Assembly (NCBI GenBank): GCA_027297085.1 | Contig: JAPUIL010000606.1 | Coordinates: forward strand, 1-8,327 | DNA length: 8,327 nucleotides | Source of the DNA: Verrucomicrobiota bacterium | GTDB lineage: Bacteria > Verrucomicrobiota > Verrucomicrobiia > Opitutales > UBA2995 | Reading direction: 5' to 3' | In this document: positions 1 to 4,993 of the stretch, piece after piece | Position numbering within the stretch: the first letter of the stretch is position 1 | Layout of the letters: every line of letters starts with the position of its first letter | Made by a program: the position numbers and the translations under genes | The notes under the pieces: generated by a model | The model's input: the letters and a program-made list of their open reading frames with translations, nothing else | Database searches by the model: none | Told to the model about the DNA's origin: nothing

Positions 1-207
1 TCTCGCCGGAAAATAACTGGCCGCAACCGTAATAACCAGCAGGGAAAGGGTCACTGAAACATAGGTCACTAAATTTGCGGGGTTCACCTGATAGAGAAAC
101 TCAACCAGCCGATCACTCACGGTCCACGCTACCAATAAACCGAAGAACAGACCCACGACCGTTTTAACCAAACCTTGATTGAGAATTTGCCGCAGGACCT
201 TCTGCCG
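1..207 (-). pseudogene. 5'-truncated ADOP-type ABC transporter permease fragment (runs off left edge)
   Basis: Read on the minus strand from 207 to 1, this stretch gives 69 uninterrupted codons that match the C-terminal FtsX-like end of the complete permease at 4994-7750. It aligns from about residue 837 of that protein: the fragment has FLYQVNPANLVTY where the intact copy has FLYQVNPTEPIAF, and it ends SYFPAR at the window edge, where the intact copy has SYLPAR. Two transmembrane stretches are visible (around VVGLFFGLLVAW and VTLSLLVITVAA). Upstream in the same frame there is a stop codon (TAG) a few codons before the homology begins, and no start codon, so about 836 N-terminal residues are absent. 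What remains beyond the left edge should be only some 15 codons. I infer a gene remnant left by deletion or recombination rather than a functional small membrane protein. A gene restarting at a non-canonical codon is possible but unlikely. Confidence 0.75.
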
Positions 208-210
208 GTT

Positions 211-245
211 ATTCTACCTCCCAACTTCTAAGTTCTATCTTCTGC
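211..245 (-). repeat. Purine-rich AGAAG-type short repeat tract
   Basis: On the minus strand this tract is almost purely A/G, with repeated AGAAG/TAGAA units (GCAGAAGATAGAAC, then TTAGAAGTTGGGAGGTAGAA). A related tract with GGTAGAG and GGCAGAAGG lies just downstream of the intact ADOP permease at 4957-4984. Both follow the 3' end of an ADOP coding sequence. This tract lies exactly between ADOP remnant 228-287 and ADOP fragment 1-207, so it marks the rearrangement junction. Its function is unknown. Confidence 0.35.
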
Positions 246-287
246 GCACATCCGCAACGCCTGCATCTGGTCAATGCGCAGTGCTTT
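228..287 (-). pseudogene. Remnant of an ADOP permease C-terminus (copy A)
   Basis: On the minus strand, codons from 287 downward read KALRIDQMQALR, then run out through a few unrelated residues to a TAG at 228-230. The intact permease ends KALHIDPMQALRVE and the right-edge permease ends KALRINPMQALRTE, so the match is to the family's terminal signature. A TGA stands immediately before the K codon, so there is no open frame leading into it. It is a decayed scrap of a permease gene whose body is missing. It lies directly downstream of the cytidylyltransferase gene. Confidence 0.7.
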
Positions 288-309
288 TCATCAAGACCTT
301 CACGAAGCG
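251..309. repeat. Imperfect direct repeat, left copy (flanks the sialyltransferase operon)
   Basis: This segment matches 3048-3110 in the same orientation. Two blocks are identical: CGCAGTGCTTTTC (277-289 against 3074-3086) and CTTCACGAAGCG (298-309 against 3099-3110). They are separated by 8 bases here and 12 in the other copy. The rest is similar because both copies hold the end of an ADOP permease. The repeat runs into the stop codon of the cytidylyltransferase gene (300-302). Together the two copies enclose the three-gene operon. Confidence 0.6.
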
Positions 310-1001
310 CCCTTTCGCGCAATGGATTCGAAAAGAATCTCGGCAACGGAGAACTGCCAGGGGTAATCGATATCGAAGGCTTCAAGTTCATCCATAACAT
401 AGAGTTCAATCTCTCCTGGTTCGCCCAATTCACCCATCCAAATACCATCGCCAATCCGGTCGAGACGTCCCGCATACAGCGCATGCGCTGCCTCGTAATA
501 CGGCTCGACCAGCTTTGTATCCATCGCGGCTCCCTTGCCTGGTGATTCAGAAATCAGAGCGCCGGCCTCGTTCCAAAGGTAGTTTCGCTTCTTAAACACT
601 CCAAACAAACCTTCGGCAGAGGTTGAGAGAAATCGAGTGATAAAAGCATCGATAGTCTCGATTGGAAGCAAGGGAGAACAAGGGTTGATCAGAACAGCGT
701 AGGTGAATGGCAGCTGATTCCACCATTCGTAAAGCAGTGTAAGCGGCACACCCTCCGCCCGCGCTGATTGCTCTGTGCGTTGGAAGATGTTGACACCATG
801 GGAATTACCAATCTCAACCAGCTCGGGTTCATGAACAGAGAGAAAAAACTGGGAGAGTTTAAAAACGCTGGATTTCAGCATTTTCTGCACTGCGATATCG
901 AGCAAGTTCGTGCCGGCAAATGGCTTCAACACCTTTTGTGACACACGTTCGGAATGCAGACGAGCCTGAACAATAACTGCGATATCCTCAATTTTTTTCA
1001 T
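300..1001 (-). CDS. Acylneuraminate cytidylyltransferase-like protein (CMP-sialic acid synthetase family)
   Basis: This 233-residue protein should activate a nonulosonic acid (sialic-acid-like sugar) with CTP to give a CMP-sugar in the cytoplasm. Evidence is the N-terminal nucleotide-binding motif QARLHSERVSQK (residues 12-23), in the place of the family's ARxxSxRxPxK loop, then NPCSPL (106-111, usually QPTSPLR) and the acidic motif EAFDID (207-212) followed by AE (220-221). Length fits the family (about 220-240). The usual proline in the first loop is serine here (RVSQK), and QPTSP is altered to NPCSP, so the exact sugar or activity may differ from classical NeuA. The ATG at 999-1001 overlaps the TGA of the upstream glycosyltransferase gene (ATGA), indicating translational coupling. 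The pairing with a GT29 enzyme supports a CMP-sugar role. SpsF-like cytidylyltransferases are the main alternative. Confidence 0.82.
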   Translation of the reverse strand: MKKIEDIAVIVQARLHSERVSQKVLKPFAGTNLLDIAVQKMLKSSVFKLSQFFLSVHEPELVEIGNSHGVNIFQRTEQSARAEGVPLTLLYEWWNQLPFTYAVLINPCSPLLPIETIDAFITRFLSTSAEGLFGVFKKRNYLWNEAGALISESPGKGAAMDTKLVEPYYEAAHALYAGRLDRIGDGIWMGELGEPGEIELYVMDELEAFDIDYPWQFSVAEILFESIARKGAS

Positions 1002-1930
1002 ACGACAGGGAACTCATCTTTTGATGTTTCGGGCGCGTAGTGCTCCACGCGGCGGTGCTTTTCAAGTCGAATGATTTCATCAAGCGTGGTATCGACACGA
1101 ACTCTCTTGTCTCTGATTCGAATTCGTTTGAAGACTTCGAATATCCCGTCTGAATAGTGAAGAGTATCCGCATTTTCGCGAATTCGAATGCTTTTATAAA
1201 AGGAAGGGTAGCCTTCCAGGTCATTTTCACAATTAAACGTGATTCCAGTGATATAAAGTTCGGCAATGTCACAATCCAGCAGTTCACAGATTGCGAAGAA
1301 CCCCGTGTTACTTAAGTTGGTCAGCTTTTCTTTGTGGCGCTTCAAATAAGGCATGTAACGTGTGTGGTGAAAGTCGGCCATAGGTACCGCGTGGAGCTTG
1401 CAGGCACGATGCAGCCTCAAGTACTTGTTAACATAGTTCAGGGACGGCAAGAACGGCCTGGCTCGCCCCAGGTGGGCGAAACAACGATCGATTGGCTCGT
1501 CTTTGATATGTGGCATCAACCTGACAAAGCGGGTGTTTGGGAAGTCCCTATGGTTGGCAATGTCGCCCAGCTCGCCGAGGTGATTACAAACGTGATACCA
1601 GATGTCGCATCGTTTTCCCACTCGATCCTGTCGTTCCGGCAGCACAGGCCAGGTTGAATTCAGCCTGACTACCAGGTCGTAGGATTCGACTAAGCCCGGA
1701 GGATTGCGAAGCACCCCTTTGGAAGGGCCGACGATACAAACGCGCTTGCCTTGCACAAGTTTTTTGAATCGCCGCGGCGGCCCAATTATAAGGCGGCGAT
1801 CAATTTCTCGACTAAGCAGCAGGAAGGCCAAAAGACAGTATCTGATAACTCCCGGTGCGCCATTTGGATATCGATTAATCCAATGGTGCACGAACGAAAT
1901 AGTCCGGCTACCTGGAATGAGCTTAATCAC
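998..1930 (-). CDS. GT29 family glycosyltransferase (sialyltransferase-like)
   Basis: This 310-residue protein carries the sialyl motifs of CAZy family GT29, which move a sialic acid from CMP-sialic acid to an acceptor glycan. The large motif is at residues 62-93: KRVCIVGPSKGVL, then YDLVVRLN with the conserved Asp85 and Arg89-Leu-Asn91. The small motif is at 205-229 (LSNTGFFAICELLDCDIAEL). A His258-Tyr ... Glu265 stretch fits the C-terminal His/Glu motif. A short hydrophobic stretch near residues 31-40 (YCLLAFLLLS) could touch the membrane but is too short for a clear anchor. The start is GTG at 1928-1930. No in-frame ATG lies upstream before a stop, and no good ribosome site is seen, so the start is uncertain. 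It begins 34 bp after the dioxygenase gene and overlaps the cytidylyltransferase gene by 4 bp, so all three are probably co-transcribed. GT29 is mainly known from animals; bacterial members are much less studied. Confidence 0.83.
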   Translation of the reverse strand: MIKLIPGSRTISFVHHWINRYPNGAPGVIRYCLLAFLLLSREIDRRLIIGPPRRFKKLVQGKRVCIVGPSKGVLRNPPGLVESYDLVVRLNSTWPVLPERQDRVGKRCDIWYHVCNHLGELGDIANHRDFPNTRFVRLMPHIKDEPIDRCFAHLGRARPFLPSLNYVNKYLRLHRACKLHAVPMADFHHTRYMPYLKRHKEKLTNLSNTGFFAICELLDCDIAELYITGITFNCENDLEGYPSFYKSIRIRENADTLHYSDGIFEVFKRIRIRDKRVRVDTTLDEIIRLEKHRRVEHYAPETSKDEFPVV

Positions 1931-1964
1931 TTTAACTTGGGAAAGTCCACGGAAGGATGTTTCA

Positions 1965-2825
1965 TCATCGTTTTAGCCAACGCTTAACGGATTCGCAGAC
2001 CCTACGAAATGGTCCCCTTAGTGCTAAGCCGATCATTACAACATCTCGGTATCCTTCACGGCAGTAATTGCCTTTGTGGACAATGTTGTTTTTAAATATT
2101 ATTGTTTGCCCCCTCGGCCCAGTCACCTTTTTGCTCTTACAGGCATAGGGATAGCGCGTGTCCTCCCAGCCAAGCCGCGGATTCCACGGTACATACTCGA
2201 CAGGGTCTTTGTATTCGAAGGGGCTTTGTGAATCACCAACGTCCGACAGGTAAATAATAATCTTAAATGCATGGGGCGGGTAGTTATCAGAATGCCAGAG
2301 TTCAGATACCCAACCGCTCTCGGTGGGTTTAATCCTACCACGATCCGATTGCCGTTCGGTCTCCAATAAACGGAAAATGGTGAGTTCGAAAAGGTAGGCA
2401 TCGTAGTCAGTGACTATTGCGGCTATATCCTCCATAACGAACGCGCAATCGACAAGTTCTTGCCGAGCTCCTCTGCTGGTAAACCGACATTTCTGGTTAA
2501 AATCGAAACAGGATTTGATTCTCTCAGCGTGTTGGTCTGCGAACCATTTGTATTTCTCACTAACGTGTATATCAACCACCGAAGACAAGTCACATGGAAG
2601 CCTGATCGGCCTTGGAAAAGGGATGCGCTGGATGATGCCACGAGACGTTAAGTTCCCGGGCAAAAATCGATTAACAGTGGCTCGCAAAGAATTAAAGACA
2701 CTCTTATGCCGGCTGCCAGGGGTCGACTCAGATGAATCAGTTTTCACCCGCTGTTTCGAGCCAACAGCAGCCGCTGCGCCAGATAGCCTGGCGTCGAGGA
2801 GGTTGGAAGAGCTGGACTCTTTCAT
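1965..2825 (-). CDS. PhyH-like Fe(II)/2-oxoglutarate-dependent dioxygenase
   Basis: This 286-residue protein looks like a non-haem iron oxygenase of the phytanoyl-CoA dioxygenase superfamily. The metal triad is visible as His178-Ser-Asp180 (in ELWHSDN) and a distal His250 (NNIVHKGNY). Arg260 or Arg256 (REGYRDVV) is a candidate for binding 2-oxoglutarate. Between them, FKIIIYLSDV and GPRGQTIIFKNN are the usual core strands of the double-stranded beta-helix. The first 45 or so residues are rich in Ser, Ala, Lys and Arg and have no clear fold or signal peptide, so the true start could be downstream of the ATG used here. It is the first gene of the operon with the sialyltransferase-like and cytidylyltransferase-like genes, so I infer it hydroxylates a sugar, lipid or precursor of the same glycan. 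The substrate cannot be told from sequence. Confidence 0.8.
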   Translation of the reverse strand: MKESSSSNLLDARLSGAAAAVGSKQRVKTDSSESTPGSRHKSVFNSLRATVNRFLPGNLTSRGIIQRIPFPRPIRLPCDLSSVVDIHVSEKYKWFADQHAERIKSCFDFNQKCRFTSRGARQELVDCAFVMEDIAAIVTDYDAYLFELTIFRLLETERQSDRGRIKPTESGWVSELWHSDNYPPHAFKIIIYLSDVGDSQSPFEYKDPVEYVPWNPRLGWEDTRYPYACKSKKVTGPRGQTIIFKNNIVHKGNYCREGYRDVVMIGLALRGPFRRVCESVKRWLKR

Positions 2826-2832
2826 CTATCGA

Positions 2833-2861
2833 TTTAAACCTATTTTCGATCAAAACGTCAA
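2833..2861 (-). promoter_or_regulatory. Candidate sigma70-type promoter for the dioxygenase-sialyltransferase operon
   Basis: On the minus strand TTGACG (2861-2856) and TTTAAA (2838-2833) are separated by 17 bases, matching 5/6 and 4/6 positions of the -35 and -10 consensus. The expected transcription start is near 2826, directly at the annotated ATG (2823-2825). If real, the mRNA would be leaderless or translation would begin further downstream. This is a pattern match only. Confidence 0.35.
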
Positions 2862-2998
2862 TTCTGATCGAGTCAGGTTAACCGGAACAGCAATTTCATA
2901 TCAGCCATGCAAAATTCAAATTCCGATGCCATAGATCGGCATGATCTGGATTCGCTATACATGGCTAGAACCAGGACTTTTTGGACATCACTATTTCT

Positions 2999-3013
2999 CA
3001 CCTGAAACAGGTG
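2999..3013. repeat. Perfect short inverted repeat CACCTG-AAA-CAGGTG
   Basis: Two 6-bp arms around a 3-base centre lie in the 288-bp gene-free gap between the secreted-protein gene at 3114 and the dioxygenase gene. No T-run follows on either strand, so it is not a convincing intrinsic terminator. It could be a protein-binding site or chance. Apart from this palindrome, the candidate promoter at 2833-2861 and the ADOP remnant at 3049-3090, I see nothing in the gap. Confidence 0.3.
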
Positions 3014-3047
3014 GCTGGAAGCAGAGAAATATTTATTCCACCCGTAA

Positions 3048-3110
3048 TCCGCAGAGCCTCAATCGAATCCATTCGCAGTGCTTTTCGTCGAGAAGGATCT
3101 TCACGAAGCG
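3048..3110. repeat. Imperfect direct repeat, right copy (flanks the sialyltransferase operon)
   Basis: This is the partner of 251-309, in the same orientation, with 13-bp and 12-bp identical blocks at 3074-3086 and 3099-3110. It begins 3 bp beyond the stop codon of the secreted-protein gene at 3114, just as the other copy begins at the stop of the cytidylyltransferase gene. It encodes a permease C-terminal remnant, described separately. Confidence 0.6.
3049..3090 (-). pseudogene. Remnant of an ADOP permease C-terminus (copy B)
   Basis: Minus-strand codons from 3090 read RRKALRMDSIEALR, matching the terminal signature of the intact permease (ARKALHIDPMQALR). The frame runs on without homology to a TGA at 2998-3000. 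Upstream it is open only back to a stop overlapping the end of the secreted-protein gene, and it contains no ATG before the remnant. The remaining 900 or so residues of a permease are missing. It is more diverged than the remnant at 228-287 (MDSIEALR against IDQMQALR), so the two need not come from one gene. Confidence 0.6.
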
Positions 3111-3113
3111 ATC

Positions 3114-3953
3114 TCAATTCAGATTCCTTTCAAAGTATGAGTAGTCCAATACTTTAGGCTCAAATTCGAGCACCTCAATTTCTCCTATTTCTACCTTTGA
3201 ATCGTCGGCTGGGAATTTTTTATTCAGCCTGTCAAGGTTCTTACCAAAGAAGTCACCGGCAATTTCGTTCATGTACTTAATTGCCCGATCATAGGGTTGT
3301 CCAGTTGCCCGAATACTATACCGAGTAATCCAGTGTAACTTGAGTGTTCCCTGCTTGGCCAGTGGAAGGTCATAGGCCATCAGGACTACAAAATATCGTG
3401 GTTCGTCGATCATAAGGCTTAGATCGTAATCACTGAATTGGTGCTTCCAATCATAAGCCTCCTCCATACCGAGCAACCTCGCTTTGAATTGAGTAGACCA
3501 AAGATTTTTGTTTTTATACCACCGGATCGGGTCCTTGTTGAACTTCTCATTAGCGAAGGCCAAAAAACCCATTTCTTGGAGCGGGGTGTAGCCCCACAAC
3601 TCGGGGTAGTCGTTCTGGTGGTGAGTTACCCCATAATGGACGACCAATACCAGATCCCCTTCACCATACTCGAGGTTTGGTTGAAAATTCTGCTTCTGGA
3701 GGTGCACAGCCATGTCTTTGAGAACATCCATGAAAGCGAAGTTCTCCAAAGTGATTCGTTTGACGTCACCTGGAAAATAGCGGCCTTTCATAAACTGGTA
3801 GGTTTGTATCTTCTTGGTCCCGTCGAAAGCACGGGCATCCACATACTCCTCCGTGGCTTCGGCTCTAATCGAGACTTTGTTTGCCGCGTTTAGGAAAGAT
3901 GCGAAGAGGGCTGTTGTAACAACTATTGCCAAAGTTTTAGTGGGTAATTTCAT
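3114..3953 (-). CDS. Secreted protein of unknown function, paralog 1 of a tandem pair
   Basis: This 279-residue protein has a Sec signal peptide: MKLPTKT, then a hydrophobic core LAIVVTTALFASF and a probable cleavage after LNA near residue 23. There is no lipobox cysteine. The mature part is clearly homologous to the neighbour at 4008-4856. Shared blocks include KKIQTYQFMKGRYFPGD (47-63), EYGEGDLVLVVHYGVTH (95-111), PRYFVVLMA (185-193) and AGDFFGKNL (232-240). The segment around residues 112-153 differs and is about 18 residues shorter than in the neighbour, and the C-terminus extends past the homology (LEFEPKVLDYSYFERNLN). I do not recognise the family. The pattern of a GDLVLVVHYGVT strand after a helix recalls DUF4136 envelope proteins, but weakly. 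It is the second gene of the pair, 54 bp after paralog 2, probably in one transcript. Confidence 0.8.
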   Translation of the reverse strand: MKLPTKTLAIVVTTALFASFLNAANKVSIRAEATEEYVDARAFDGTKKIQTYQFMKGRYFPGDVKRITLENFAFMDVLKDMAVHLQKQNFQPNLEYGEGDLVLVVHYGVTHHQNDYPELWGYTPLQEMGFLAFANEKFNKDPIRWYKNKNLWSTQFKARLLGMEEAYDWKHQFSDYDLSLMIDEPRYFVVLMAYDLPLAKQGTLKLHWITRYSIRATGQPYDRAIKYMNEIAGDFFGKNLDRLNKKFPADDSKVEIGEIEVLEFEPKVLDYSYFERNLN

Positions 3954-4007
3954 GATATTATATTTCTTTAGAGGATTAACCCCTTATTTGTTTTAAAATG
4001 AAAACTT

Positions 4008-4856
4008 CTATTCTTCCTTCTCTTCTCCGATAACTTCAATATCGCCTATTACTACCCGGGAATCGTCGTCTAAGAACTTTTTATTCAGACCTTCGAGATT
4101 TTTGCCGAAGAAATCTCCGGCAACATCGTTCATGGCCAGAATAGCCTGATCAAAAGATTGGCCCGTAGCCCGAATACTATAACGAGTAGTCCAATGCACC
4201 TGGAGTATGCCTTGCTTTGCGAGTGGAAGATCAAAGGCCATTAGAACCACAAAATAACGTGGTTGGTAGATCATACTTTTGAGATCATATTCATTTTCTG
4301 GCGGATTCCAGTCGAAAGCTTCTTCCATGCCGAGCAGCATCGCTTTGAACTGTGCGGACGAAGCATTACCATGGTTAAACGAATCCCTCATGGCTACGTT
4401 GGCGCCTAAACTGGCAGTAGCATCCATACGCGTAAGGTCAGATGTGGCTGCGCCGACCGCATTGAATCCATAGTCCGAAAGGCTGGTATATCCAAGCATA
4501 TCATCGTAACTGAATTCACGGTGAGTCACACCATAATGGACTACTAAGACGAGATCCCCTTCTCCATACTCAGGATCGGGGTAAAAATTTTGCTTCTGTA
4601 GGTGCACAGCCATATTTTCGAGAATCTCCCGGAATGTGACTTTCTCCATAGAGACCCGTTTCAAATCACCTGGAAAATAGCGGCCTTTCATAAACTGGTA
4701 GGTTTGGATCTTCTTGGTCTCGTCGAGCGCTCTTCCTTTGGTGTATTCAATGGTGGCTTCTGCCCTAACCGCGATTTTATTATTAGCTGCATTTAAGCAG
4801 GTTGCGAAGAGAACTGTTATTACAACTATAGCCAATGTTTTAGGGGACAGTTTCAT
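4008..4856 (-). CDS. Secreted protein of unknown function, paralog 2 of a tandem pair
   Basis: This 282-residue protein has a signal peptide (MKLSPKTLAIVVITVLFATCLNAAN, cleavage likely after LNA). The Cys at position 20 is preceded by Thr and aligns with Phe in the paralog, so a lipoprotein is unlikely. It is a duplicate of the gene at 3114-3953. A 40-bp stretch (4666-4705) is identical to 3766-3805, exactly 900 bp away, and the leader just before each ATG is also alike (AATATC next to the start). Residues about 112-167 hold a segment not matched in the paralog (around VGAATSDLTRMDATASLGAN). The C-terminus ends in an acidic tail (GEEKEE). A possible ribosome site AGGA lies 11 bases before the ATG. 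The 137-bp gap to the upstream permease gene suggests its own promoter, but I see no convincing -35/-10 pair there. The family is not recognised; an envelope or outer-surface location is inferred. Confidence 0.8.
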   Translation of the reverse strand: MKLSPKTLAIVVITVLFATCLNAANNKIAVRAEATIEYTKGRALDETKKIQTYQFMKGRYFPGDLKRVSMEKVTFREILENMAVHLQKQNFYPDPEYGEGDLVLVVHYGVTHREFSYDDMLGYTSLSDYGFNAVGAATSDLTRMDATASLGANVAMRDSFNHGNASSAQFKAMLLGMEEAFDWNPPENEYDLKSMIYQPRYFVVLMAFDLPLAKQGILQVHWTTRYSIRATGQSFDQAILAMNDVAGDFFGKNLEGLNKKFLDDDSRVVIGDIEVIGEEKEE

Positions 4857-4956
4857 GATATTGATTTTCCTGAGAAGTTAATGCTTTGAGGAATCCCAGT
4901 AGTTCATCCGGTTTAAATATTATTTCCATAATTCGTTTACGATCTTATTTTCATTA

Positions 4957-4984
4957 TTCAGCCTTCTGCCTTCATCCCTCTACC
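4957..4984 (-). repeat. Purine-rich tract downstream of the intact ADOP permease
   Basis: On the minus strand this reads GGTAGAGGGATGAAGG followed by CAGAAGGCTGAA. It resembles the tract at 211-245 (GCAGAAG, GGAGGTAGAA) and likewise follows the 3' end of an ADOP coding sequence. It lies in the 137-bp gap before the tandem secreted-protein genes. It may be a scattered genomic repeat family; with two short copies, chance similarity of A/G-rich DNA cannot be excluded. Confidence 0.3.
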
Positions 4985-4993
4985 TTTAAAGAA

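Noticed and set aside
298..309. CTTCACGAAGCG as a terminator or recombinase core site
   Set aside because: The dyad is weak (CTTC/GAAG with a 2-base centre), with no T-run and no recombinase gene in the window. I report it only as part of the direct repeat.
988..1287. Minus-strand open frame of 99 codons overlapping the GT29 gene
   Set aside because: It is another frame within the sialyltransferase-like gene, which has clear family motifs through this region.
2410..2934. Open frame of 174 codons on the plus strand
   Set aside because: It lies mostly antisense to the dioxygenase gene, whose metal-binding motifs and operon position are convincing. The plus-strand product shows no recognisable family features.
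3438..3893. Open frame of 151 codons on the plus strand
   Set aside because: It is antisense to the secreted paralog 1, and it arises from the conserved coding strand. The matching position in paralog 2 is broken, so it is not a kept gene.
3960..3995. Hairpin-like AGGGG/CCTCT between the two secreted-protein genes
   Set aside because: The stem is only 5 bp with a G-T pair and no T-run follows, so it is not a credible terminator.
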